A stretch of DNA of 64,000 nt from Heloderma charlesbogerti (Eukaryota > Chordata > Lepidosauria > Squamata > Helodermatidae): assembly GCA_026122225.1 (NCBI GenBank), contig JANEZZ010002360.1, positions 62,001 to 126,000 on the forward strand, in the 5' to 3' direction. A model generated the notes under the pieces. The model saw only the letters and a program-made list of their open reading frames with translations, was not told where the DNA came from and made no database searches. This document shows positions 22,301-31,539 of this stretch, one piece after another (position 1 is the stretch's first letter; each line of letters starts with the position of its first letter). Position numbers and translations under genes: made by a program.

Positions 22301-24177
22301 CAGTGTTGGAAACATCAAATTAGTACCTGTTGCATTCAGAGAGACATCAATGCACTTGTTCTGAGATCCGAAACAGTCAACACGCTCTCCATGACATGTA
22401 GGCAAGAAAAATCCAAGGCATCCAGGACAATAGAGCCCATTCGATTTGGTTTCTGGTGGTAGCAGCTCTGCAAATTAAAGTAGAAAGTCAGCAGTGCCAG
22501 GGCCCATCAGTTCTCTGCCTCAGTGTCTCTGATCAATGTCAGGTTTCAATCCTGAAACAAATGGGGCAAAGATAGGGAGGAAGGAACCTTTCGAGGAAGG
22601 GCAGGGGAGTTATAGATATATTAGAGCTGTGTGCAGATGGCCTCTCAAAATTCTCCAGCCTATTTGTGGGCGGAGAAATGGGGGGGGACAATTTCACCAC
22701 ATTTCTCCTACAGGAGGAGAAAATCTGCAATGGTTTTTCACTATTGGCAAGGGTTGTATCACAGGTCCCTTTTTTTCCATAAGTGTTTTTTTTTAATTTA
22801 TTGCACTGATTCTGTAGCTGGCAACAGCATCAACTCTATTGAGGCTTCCACTTTTTTGAGGCAGAATTTTGAATTTCTTTTGGTGGTATTTCTGAATTTA
22901 CCTAATCCCTGTGAGGTGGCTGAGGGTGCTGTGTGTGTTTTCTCCCTCGATTACACATCTTTCCTTTGCTCTGCAGCCTCCCAGGCCACCTGCACTTTCT
23001 AAACTGAAAAGGCCCCATGGGAGGAATCGAGTTATGATGTCTTCCTCATGATGGGTTTAACTGAAGTGAGGGAAACCGAGGAGGCTACAGGCTGCCAAAG
23101 ATTATCATACAGTGACAGACAGGAAGCTGATGCACACTCCTCAGCTACCTCATAAGTAAGGTAAGCACAAGAACCCCAAACCCAACCCATGAGAGTTTCT
23201 CTGAAATGTCTTCTCCTTTGAATTTCTTTTCAAAAGCAATTTATTTTCTATCAAATTGAATGAGAATGGTCAAAAAGCATGTGGGAGAAATGTTCAGCAC
23301 AGCACTAATACACACTAGGGATGTCAGAGAATTCCGCAACGGATCTCAGTAAGGCCAAATGCCAGTGCATTCGGCCCCCTGAAAACCATCACGGAATGAA
23401 GCCCCCACCCCCCCAACCCACGAAAGGCGCAAGGGACGAAGTGCCCACCGACCCCACCCCACAAAAGGCGTGCGAAACAGAGCACTTAACTGCTCCCATC
23501 CACGCTGCTGTGCGAATGGCGGCCGTCCTGCGGCCGCCATTCACTTGCTCCTCTTCAGCCATGATAGGCTACGTAAATACTTAAGTAGCCTATCACGGCT
23601 ATCGCAGGGACGCCATTTGCGTCCCTGTGGAGGCTGTGACAGGCTACGTAAGCCTGTCACAGCAGGGGGGGGAACCCCAGCGTATGCAAATGGCGGCGGC
23701 TACCGCGATTTGCATATGCTGGGGTTTTTTTCCCCTGTCGTGATAGGCTACGTAAGTATTTACATAGCCTATCACGGTGGGGGGGGGGAACCCAGCGTAC
23801 GCAAATGGCGGCGGCTACCGCCATTTGCGTATGCTGGGGTTTCCCCCCTGCCGTGATAGGCTATGTAAATTTTTACTACGTAAATTTTTACGTAGCCTAT
23901 CACGGTGAAGGAAAGGGATGCAAATGACGGCAGCTGCCATTTGCATCCCTGCAGGGCTGCCCAGTGGCCAGATGTCTAGCTGCGGGCAGCCGGAGCTGGC
24001 CGGCGGCTCCACAGCTTGGCCGCAGAGCGGAGCAGGCCGGCCAGAATTCTGGGGGAGGCATGGAGCGCCTCCCCCTCTGTCGAGGATTCCAGGGGGAGGG
24101 ACGGAGTGCCTCCCCCACAGCAGAACCCGGCGGAGCCAGGTAAGCGGGGTTTCGTACACCCCTAATACACACACACA

Positions 24178-24250
<73 letters not shown>

Positions 24251-27200
24251 TTGTGTGTGTGTGTATTAGTGCTGTGCTAATACAATATATTATGTTGTAT
24301 ATTATATATTAGATAGACTAACAACAGAGTCATTTAAAAATATAATTAGAGCTGAACATTTCATCTTCTGCCCTTCCACTTCAGTAGCTGTGATGTTAAG
24401 TGGATAGCAGGAGTGGCAGTTTGGAATGGCAGGAGATGAAAAATCCTAGGGAAAAAACAAAACAAAACTATGACTGCTATAATGCTTAGGAATCCTCCAT
24501 GAGATTAAAACCATTTGGAGCAAGAGTTCTGATTCGGTAGATCTAGTAGGGATGGGGGAGAATTTCTCCCTGAAACTTCAGGGGGCCGAGTGCCAACGCA
24601 TTCGGCCCCCCAAAATCGGCGGTGAAATTCTCCGCCCCCCTGCCCCCCCGGGATGGGACTTACCTTTGACAAATGTCCCTCCCGGCGGAGGGCCCCGGTG
24701 GCGGTTCGTCGGGTTTTCGTCAGGGGCGGGGGTGGCAGCCGGTCTTTCGACTGGCTGCCGCTGCTGCCATTACAAGTGAAGTAAAAAAAAAAAGTGATAG
24801 GCTACGTAACAATTAACCTAGCCTATCACGGCTAGATCTCCAAAGTCAGCCATGATAGGCTACGTAAATCGTCACGTAGCCTATCACGGGTGACTTTGAA
24901 AAAAAAAAAAGCGCATACGCAAATAGGGGTGCACAAACGTCACTAACCTAGTCTCGCAGCTTTTCGCGGTGGGGGGGAGGCGCTTCGCTGCTCTCCCCCC
25001 AAAGTTCAGGCTGGGGGGGAGGCTTCCTGCCTCGCCCGGCCAAAATTCAGGCCGGGGAGGAGGCGCCTCGCCTCGCCCGGCCACGAAATTAAAAGTTAAA
25101 AAAAAAAAAACGCCCCCGTGATAGGCTACGTGATGATTAACGTAGCCTATCACGGCTAGATCTGCAAAGTCAGCCATCATAGGCTACATAAATCGTCACG
25201 TAGCCTATCACGGGTGATTTAAAAAAAAAAAAAAAGCACGTACGCAAATGGCGGCCCCCATAGGGAGCCGCCATTCGCGTTCCTTATTTGGTCGCTGTAG
25301 TCTACGTAAAGATTTCCGTAGACTAAGGTGAAAATAAGGGCAACGCAAATAGCACGTTGGCGCTCGGCCCCCCGAAGTTTCGGGGAGAAATTCTCCACCA
25401 ACCCTATATGCAAAGGGCGGCCCCCATAGGGCACCGCCATTTGCGTTCCTTATTTGGTCCCTGTAGTCTACGTAAAGATTTACATAGACTACGGCGAAAA
25501 TAAGGGCAACGCAAATAGCATTGCCTTTATTTTCGCCATAGTCTACGTAAATCTTTACGTAGACTACAGGGACCAAATAAGGAACACAAATGGTGGCGCC
25601 CTATGGGGGCCACCATTTGCGTATGCGCTTTTTTTTTTTTCAAAGTCACCCGTGATAGGCTACATGATGATTTACGTAGCCTATCACAGCTGACTTTGGA
25701 AATCTAGCCATGATAGGCTACGTAAATCATTACGTAGCCTATCACGGGGGGGGGTTACTTTTTTTTTCACGGCCGGGGAGACGGGGCGCTTCTACCCAGC
25801 CTGAATTTCACCGGCGAGGGATGGGGCGCCTCCCCCCCGGCCTGAATTTCAGCCGGGCAAGGCAGGGCGCCTCCCCCCCTCACATGAACTTCGGGGGGAG
25901 AACCGAAGCGCCTCCCCCCCCCACCGCGAAGCAAGCTTCGAGGACAAGTAAGGGACTTTCGCCCATCCCTAAGATCTAGAAGTTTTCCCTTTAGTCAAGC
26001 ATGTGTGTATCCTTGTTTGTTCAGTTGGAAGCCATTGTAAATCAGAGAGGACTATGTGCAGGTGAGCTAAAATGTTTTGCAACAAGCTACTCTTATGTTA
26101 TTTTTTTGGTAAGCTTCACAGATTTTTGCTTACAGAATTTTATTATTTATTTATTTATTGCATTTATACCCCGCCTTTTTTCCTCTTGCAAGGAACCCAA
26201 GGCGGCTTACATTCTCCTCCTCCTCCTCTCCCTTTTATCCTCACAACAACAACCCTGTGAGGTGGGTTGGGCTGAGAGTCTGTGACTGGCCCAAAGTCTC
26301 CCAGTGAGCTTCCATGGCCGAGTGGGGACTAGAACCCGGATCTCCCAGCTCCTAGTCCAATACTCTTGCCACCACACCACACATCTTTGGTCCATTGCAA
26401 TTTTCCCTACATATTGCATACTACATCTTTTTTTTTCTTTTTTTTACATTCAGTGAAGTAAAACACATTAGTGGAAGAGCGCACACACACAAACCCACAC
26501 AAAATATGAAGTGATAATAGATGAAAGTGCACTTGAAGAAGTATAGACTAAACGGTTGAGAAGCTACAGAGAATCTGCACAGCCCAGGGTTTGCCAGCGA
26601 GAACATCCAAACCAGGGGGTGCTGTTGGGTCGAGCACCAACATCTGTTAAAGGACTGAAGCCCCAGTCGGGTGCCCCACTGGGCAGCATATACGTCCTGT
26701 TCCCTGTTTCATTCTCAGTTAGGAAAACCTGGCTTACCGATGGATGGGTGAGAAATTCATTTGGAATACCTTTGGTTATAATTTGCTTGCTTTAGTTTAC
26801 CGGTAAACTGTTGTGGTTAAAACCCCAGGTGTATGGAGTGTTAATCACCCCGCATATACAGCAAACTGGAAAGCAATCATCCTTCCAGGTTTGCACTTCT
26901 TTGCATTTTGTGATGCAATGATCTGATCAAAACTGGTGTACAAACAAGCATACATTAGGATAAATGCAGGCAGAATTGTATACACTTCACCCATTGTATT
27001 TCTGCATGCATTTCTGCCCTTAGAAACTGAGAGAATGTTGGAAGTTCGCCAGATCACGAGGTGTTGCCAGACAAGTTCCTAGACCTTCTGAATATACATA
27101 CCAGGATATGGGAGTGAATTACACTCATTCCCAGTGCAGCAGACCCTGTGTGCTCTCAGAAACACTTTATTTCCTAAATTTACTTCAGCTACACGACGTT

Positions 27201-29508
27201 TGCAGGTGCTGGATTTGGCACAGCCCTTGCTGATGAACGTCACTGTTAGAGGAGCTGCATGGATGCGAAAGGAGGGAAAAAAGTACTTTATTAAAATCGG
27301 AGGGCAGGGGTCTCTGGGATCAAGGTTCCTTAGGCTTCTTATTGATTATCCGTTAACACAAGGACACATTCCTATGTGGATCAATACCACTTTTTAGTAA
27401 ATAAGGCAGTATATAAACGTTAAAAAATAATTTTAAAAGATAAATCAAATAAGAAGGCCATATAATATCCATTGCTGGAAAACAACGAGCTCAGGGCCAC
27501 ACGTACTCTGGATTACACATAGAAATATACCAAGTCAAGAACAGTAGGACTCTGTGGCATGGTGTATGCATCATGCAAATCCATAGAATTAATTCTAGGG
27601 ATGGCGGAGAATTTCTCCCCGAAACTTCGGGGGGCCGAGCGCCAATGTGTTCGGCCCCCCGAACAAGTTTCGGGGAGAAGTTCTCTGCACCCCCCCACCC
27701 CCCACACACACCCCCCCCCCGGGATGGGACTTACCTTTGCCGAATGTCCCTCCCGGCGGCGGGTCCGGCCGACGGTTCAGCGGGTGTTCGTCCGGGGCGG
27801 GAGCGGCAGCCGGTCTATCGACCGGCTGCCACCCCCGCCATTCCAATAAAAGAAAAAAAATGCCCCCGTGATAGGCTACGTGACGATTAACGTAGCCTAT
27901 CACAGCTAGATCTGCAAAGTCAGCCGTGATAGGCTACGTTAATCGTCACGTAGCCTATCACGGGTGACTTAAAAAAAAAAAAAAAGCGCGTACGCAAATG
28001 GCGGCCCCCATAGGGAGCCGCCATTCCCGTTCCTTATTTGGTCGCTGTAGTCTACGTAAAGATTTACGTAGACTACGGCGAAAATAAGGGCAACGCAAAT
28101 AGCTAGAGGACTAGAATCCTTATAAGGACAGTGGGGATGGGGTTGTAAATGAACACTGAGGCCAAAGGCGAATAGCACGAATGCACCTGACCAAGACATC
28201 AAGCTGAAAACTCCCTTGGTAAGGGCCACAAGCCTGGCACAAAGAGGATGACTCCACCACATGGGCACCCAAAGTGATATTTCTTCTAAACATTGCAGAT
28301 TCATTCAGCTTTTCGGGGCTAAATGCGAGACTTGAACTCAAGCCTGCGCCATCCAACTTGTAACACTCTTAACTTCTAATCTACAGTGGATAGGCCATGA
28401 GATTCTTATGTGCTATGGATTAGCCCAGGGCTCTCAAGGCCACGTACCAACTGTTAACTCCCTCAGACTGGTAAAGCATGTGTCTTCTTCAGGATCACAA
28501 GTGCTCATATAGCCTGAACAGGTGCTGCCGAAATTATTGCAGTGCTCACACTCAAGACAGGTGCCTGGAGAAGGAAGACACAAAACTATTTTAACACTTT
28601 ATTTCATTTATATATTTGTTTGTTTATTGCATTTATACCCTGCCTTTTTTCCTCTTGCAAGGGACCCAAGGCAGCTCACATTATCCTCCTCCTCTCCCTT
28701 TTATCCTCACAACAACAACCCTGTGAGGTGGGTTGGGCTGAGAGTCTGTGACTGGCCCAAAGTCACCCAGTGAGCTTCCATGGCCGAGTGTGGACTAGAA
28801 CCAGGATCTCCCAGCTCCCTGTCCAACACTCTCGCCACTACGCCACGCCAGCTCTTTCTTCTAGGAAGAAGGGAGATAAGGGAGGAGTGTGAGCAAATGT
28901 CATGAAACTGGAGTCCAGCAGTGACCCAGACACAGACATGGAGGCTGAGCAATGAGTGGTGTTGATGGAGGAAGCACAAAGCCAAAACACCACCACTGAA
29001 TCAGAGCCTCCTGACTCCTGAGCCCAAGATACCAGACTGTGATCCCTGAGCCAGACCATCAATTTATTTTCTTTCTTTCTATAACTTACTTTTAGACCAC
29101 CCTTCATCCAAAGATATCAGCGCCACTGCAGCATGGGGCCAGCATGCTCACCTCCAAATGCCTCACAGTCCACAGAGCCAGCACACCAATGCAGGCAGAG
29201 TCCTAGGCTTGTGGAGATGGGATGGTGTGCTAGGCTCTAGGTTAGGGACTTGCACCTTTAAGGTTTCTACTACTCAAGAAGGGGATACAGGCTGAGAGGG
29301 GGATCTGGAGGTCAAGGAATCAGTCTGGTCCCAATGTTGTTAAAGCAAGTTGCTCACTAAGAGCTTTCCTTGGTACCGCAGTGATTGCCTCCTTCCCCCA
29401 TCTTGCCTTGAGGGTTCCCTTTCAGGACCAGGGCATGACAGCATGAACTCTTAGACTTTGTGAAGGAACCGAACGGTCTTCCTTTTTTGTAGTAAGTTGC
29501 GGGGAGAT

Positions 29509-29574
<66 letters not shown>

Positions 29575-30518
29575 AAGGTTAAAACGTTTTGTATATGTGC
29601 TGATCAGTTTCAGCCTAGGGTCAGAGGAACATGAGATGATGAAGTTTTCAGGACATCCAACAGAAGGTGAGAGGAAGAAGGTAGGAGTTAGAAATGCAGG
29701 TTGCAAAAGTGAACAAGGAATAACCTTGATTGCTTGGAGTTGGGGAGCAGAATAAATTAATTCTGAGATATAAAAGCTTATGGCAGACAGAGAGAATGCA
29801 GAAACAGGCAAAGGAAGTGAGAGAGACCTTTAAGGCTGGTTTAGCAGAGACACCTAGGGGTGGGGGAGATTTCCACCTGGTGGCCCCAGGAAAGCTCACA
29901 GGAAGTGCAAATGGCAGGGTCACAATTTTCCATGCATGGAACTAGGTGTTGCCTGTCTGTCACAAGCTTTCTTTTTCTAAACGATGGTTTAACCGAAAGA
30001 GGTCAAGGCAGACATGGATCTGGAGCTTCTGGGTCTGCCATCCTTCTGTCCGATAACATTTTTCATTCACACCATTCAGTTCATCTCAAACTCCCCCCAC
30101 CTGGCCACAACATTTAAAACATACGAAATGCTGGTGAGCTTCTTACACACATTTCTGGACATTTCTTTCACATTTGATAGTTGTTCGTTTTGCACCGTTT
30201 TCCCATTCACACAGAAGGAACAGTGATCATAAATGTGAGTGCAAATCAAGGAGAGATGAGCAGACAGCTGATGTTTGGTGACTGTTCGCTGCTGCCTAGT
30301 TCCATATGATCTCGCTTTGGGTTTTCTTCATTGAGTGTGGGGCCCCAAACTAGTTCTATAAGGGGCCCCTCCAACTCCCTGATTGCATTATCACAGGAGC
30401 TACTTCACTTGATCCTGAAGAACCCAGAATCTGGGGCTGCTCCCCCAATTGCAGATGGCATCTCCTCACCTGTAGCTAGGAGAGCAGCAAGGAGACTGCA
30501 GGCCAGGAGAGACCACAT
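19042..30518 (-). CDS. Two-domain LY6/uPAR secreted protein, phospholipase A2 inhibitor gamma / PINLYP-like (spliced gene)
   Basis: Five coding exons join with intact phase throughout: 30518-30470, 28564-28448, 27254-27102, 22467-22327 and 19328-19042. They give 248 residues and a TGA stop. Every intron begins GT and ends AG, and every intron in the coding sequence is phase 1, as in LY6/uPAR genes whose finger domains are split across two exons. The protein starts with a signal peptide. Domain 1 is rich in cysteine and ends with CC-T-G-N-E-C-N, the family's CCxxxxCN closure. Domain 2 begins NGLYCPGC and ends TECTAASS. The family consists of secreted serum proteins that bind and inhibit phospholipases A2 (established knowledge). 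Liver secretion and inhibition by this copy are inference. At 248 residues it is longer than the usual roughly 200 because of a long C-terminal tail. Introns hold PH elements and SINEs but no exon is interrupted. Assignment to this family is confident; the exact orthologue is not. Confidence 0.88.
19745..20795. mobile_element. PH element, 1051 bp, both ends of the same type, no matching TSD
   Basis: Left and right ends are inverted copies of each other (aaattggtggagaaac against tttctccaccaatttc, and the TACGTA palindromes at 19978-20016, 20035-20072 and 20450-20545). The flanks gcattcac and actgcgtg do not match. It lies in intron 5 of the inhibitor gene. Outward aggtaagtccc occurs at both ends. 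Confidence 0.8.
20862..21010 (+). mobile_element. Old Sauria-type SINE fragment
   Basis: tagtgttggac, gggtcaaatccccactgagtc and ctcagcctacctcacaagg follow the order of the SINE at 3057, with many substitutions. Confidence 0.6.
21024..21431. mobile_element. Second hAT-like MITE family, copy 2
   Basis: Full-length counterpart of 1835-2242. The ends tagggatgctgg and tacagcccta are better preserved here. It lies in intron 5 of the inhibitor gene. Confidence 0.65.
21711..22189. mobile_element. Third hAT-like MITE family, copy
   Basis: The ends are tagggatgtacc and acatctcta. The flanks gctggatt (21703-21710) and aatggatt (22190-22197) agree at 6 of 8. The centre has repeated tttgcacaaatttgca-type inverted repeats. 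It lies 138 bases downstream of exon 5 in the gene's sense. Confidence 0.6.
22327..22467 (-). CDS. Exon 5: first half of LY6/uPAR domain 2
   Basis: A 141-base exon between acceptor tttgcag and donor ACAG|gtacta, with 46 full codons. NGLYCPGC followed by TCHGERVDC and NKCIDV is the characteristic start of the second domain in PLA2 inhibitor gamma proteins. NAT at the end is a possible N-glycosylation sequon. It is separated from exon 4 by a 4.6-kb intron holding two PH elements, a nested third and a SINE. Confidence 0.88.
23316..24164. mobile_element. PH element, 849 bp, duplicate of the one at the window start
   Basis: The TSD atacacac is perfect (23308-23315 and 24165-24172). The right part and about 180 bases of right flank are the same as at 1-770. 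It lies in intron 4. The left-end donor-like site has a changed base (acttaac). Confidence 0.92.
24165..24347. repeat. (AC)n and (TA)n microsatellite with duplicated flank
   Basis: Mate of 589-770. The TA runs are longer here. Homology ends at aattag, where the two loci diverge. Confidence 0.8.
24547..25971. mobile_element. PH element, 1425 bp including a nested copy
   Basis: The TSD agatctag is perfect (24539-24546 and 25972-25979). Without the nested copy at 24924-25406 and its TSD it is about 934 bp. It lies in intron 4. The left end has the long palindrome gagaatttctcc...cgaaacttc and outward aggtaagtccc on the minus strand near 24655. Confidence 0.92.
24924..25406. mobile_element. Nested PH element, 483 bp, inside another PH element
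   Basis: The TSD is tacgcaaa (24916-24923) against tatgcaaa (25407-25414), 7 of 8. The terminus taggggtgcacaaacgtcac is at the left and the gaagtttcggggagaa end at the right. Removing it rejoins acgcaaa with gggcggc, restoring an ATGGCGGC palindrome of the host element. Confidence 0.85.
26144..26390 (-). mobile_element. Sauria-type SINE
   Basis: In reverse orientation it has the AATA-rich tail, gcatttataccccgcc, and the head with B-box-like ggatctcccag/gttctagtccccac. It lies in intron 4. Confidence 0.85.
26400..27101. other. Intron 4 sequence without recognised repeat
   Basis: No further exon-like stretch, palindrome or known repeat was recognised between the SINE and exon 4. Confidence 0.4.
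27102..27254 (-). CDS. Exon 4: second half of LY6/uPAR domain 1
   Basis: A 153-base exon between acceptor catgcag and donor CCTG|gtatgt, with 50 full codons. It shows KGCAKSSTC and then VCCTGNECN, the cysteine-pair and C-N ending that closes a three-finger domain. It carries the linker into domain 2 (SLPYPE). Phase 1 on both sides joins exons 3 and 5 without a stop. Confidence 0.88.
27596..28103. mobile_element. PH element, right end truncated
   Basis: The left end tagggatggcggagaatttc and the terminal palindrome are complete. Palindromes lie at 27866-27902, 27923-27963 and 28045-28080. Sequence homology stops at gcaaatagc near 28103, where the copy at 36260 continues. It lies in intron 3, between exons 3 and 4. 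Confidence 0.82.
28448..28564 (-). CDS. Exon 3: first half of LY6/uPAR domain 1
   Basis: A 117-base exon between acceptor ctccag and donor GTTG|gtacgt. It encodes 38 full codons with cysteines in the pattern TCLECEHC..TC..TC..DTC. The segment CDPEEDTC matches the conserved loop of PLA2 inhibitor gamma domain 1. Both flanking introns are phase 1. A Sauria-type SINE lies 37 bases upstream in intron 2. Confidence 0.88.
28601..28853 (-). mobile_element. Sauria-type SINE
   Basis: The tail (tttatt repeats, gcatttataccctgcc), body and head are present in reverse orientation, ending gccactacgccac. It lies in intron 2, just upstream of exon 3 in the gene's sense. Confidence 0.85.
28865..30469. other. 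Intron 2 sequence with (TG)n(TA)n microsatellite
   Basis: An uninterrupted TG run followed by a TA run lies at 29516-29573. The remainder shows no recognised repeat or exon. Confidence 0.5.
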
Positions 30519-30577
30519 GGCGAACAAGAAAAGATGCACAAGGCTGGGATTGCAGGCTGGACTCTGGCCAGAGGTGC
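30470..30577 (-). CDS. Exon 2: start codon and signal peptide
   Basis: The acceptor tctcttttag precedes 30577 and the donor ACAG|gtgagg follows 30470. The first ATG is at 30518-30516, in context ttcgccATGT. It opens MWSLLACSLLAALLAT, a short signal peptide with a hydrophobic leucine/alanine core. The coding part is 49 bases, leaving one base for the split glycine codon completed by exon 3. No in-frame upstream ATG lies in the spliced exon. Confidence 0.85.
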
Positions 30578-30616
30578 CTAAAAGAGACATCAGAAATCCA
30601 TTGGTGTTATAACTTA

Positions 30617-30710
30617 TTCATAAGACAAGCCATGCTGGATCAGACCAATGGCCCATCTCGTCCAACATTCCTTCAACATGAGCATTTCCTTGCCTGCAGT
30701 ACAGGCTCCA
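30617..30710. repeat. Dispersed repeat fragment (agccatgctggat family)
   Basis: agccatgctggatcagaccaatggcccatc is a better-preserved copy of the segment at 9006 and about 51865. It lies in intron 1. Confidence 0.5.
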
Positions 30711-31270
30711 CATGTCTCCATGCAGGCAGGCAGCATGCAGAGTTGCACTGCATCATGGTTCCAAGAGTCTCTTGGCACAAAGTGTGGATTCTGCAAGATT
30801 GTGCAAGGGAATAAAGGAATAATGTAGATATCCTTCAGAATATGAACTGAATCAGCAGAATAAGCAGTCTTGGTGGGGGGGGAAATAAAGTGGGATTTTA
30901 TAAGCTTACAGAAAGTCATTTAATTCGAACATTTTCAACTGCTAGAGCAAGTATAGCATTGTGCCTAGAGTTTTGACCTGTCTCAGGAGACAAGGTTTCA
31001 AGTATCCCCTCAGCATACAGAGGTGCCTGGTGTCCTCCAGGCAGTGAACTGTTGGCCTAACCTGCATAATAAAAGGTTGTCAGTTTTGCAAGGAAAAAAT
31101 GAAGGGAAATTCTGTTTGCCACTCAGAGATTCATAGAGGAAATCCAAAATTCAAATGTAGCACATCATGTCCTTCAGTAGGAGAAACTAGATTTTCTTTG
31201 TGGAAGAGTTCCAGGCACCTAAGAAGAAAGGGTGTGCTTACCAAGAGCTTCAAGCAGCGGTAGCAATTAC

Positions 31271-31332
31271 CTTTGCCGAAGGTTACCGGGCACGGTGAAT
31301 GGATCTGCACAGCTTTCTCTATGGTCCACACA
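31271..31332 (-). other. Probable non-coding first exon of the PLA2-inhibitor-like gene
   Basis: The donor AAAG|gtaatt lies just below 31271. No ATG occurs between the TATA box and this donor, so the exon would be 5' untranslated. The start near 31332 is estimated as about 30 bases downstream of the TATA box at 31355-31362. Intron 1 would be 693 bases, ending in a pyrimidine-rich acceptor (tctcttttag) at 30578. Transcript data could move the start. Confidence 0.6.
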
Positions 31333-31353
31333 CTCTGGGGGCTTTTTGTTCTA

Positions 31354-31383
31354 CTTTTTATAGTTGAGCTGTGTTTACATAAT
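31354..31383 (-). promoter_or_regulatory. TATA box with adjoining FOX and C/EBP-like sites
   Basis: On the minus strand ctataaaaag (31363-31354) is a good TATA box. Directly upstream, 31383-31372 reads attatgtaaaca. It contains the forkhead motif TGTAAACA (rc TGTTTACA) overlapping an ATTATGTAA half-site of C/EBP or PAR-bZIP type. Such composites are typical of liver promoters, and the serum PLA2 inhibitors are made in liver (established). Use of these sites is inference. Confidence 0.55.
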
Positions 31384-31539
31384 TTGGCTTCTTCTCCAAA
31401 AATCCAACTAGGGAAGGTCCTGTTGTCTGAACTAAAGAGCAAACACACAAACCAGGACTGAGTAGAAATTTTCAAGGACAGCATGAGGCAATGGGTCAGA
31501 ATAGGAACACCGGGAGGGAAACTCCATGGCATGCTCTTA

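Noticed and set aside
24180..24246. AT-rich run as replication origin or matrix attachment site
   Set aside because: It is a simple TA microsatellite with no further support.
26134..26260. Plus-strand reading frame over the SINE tail
   Set aside because: It lies in a reversed SINE and recurs with every SINE copy.
29514..29573. Z-DNA regulatory element
   Set aside because: The TG/TA run could form Z-DNA, but nothing links it to a promoter; treated as a microsatellite in intron 2.
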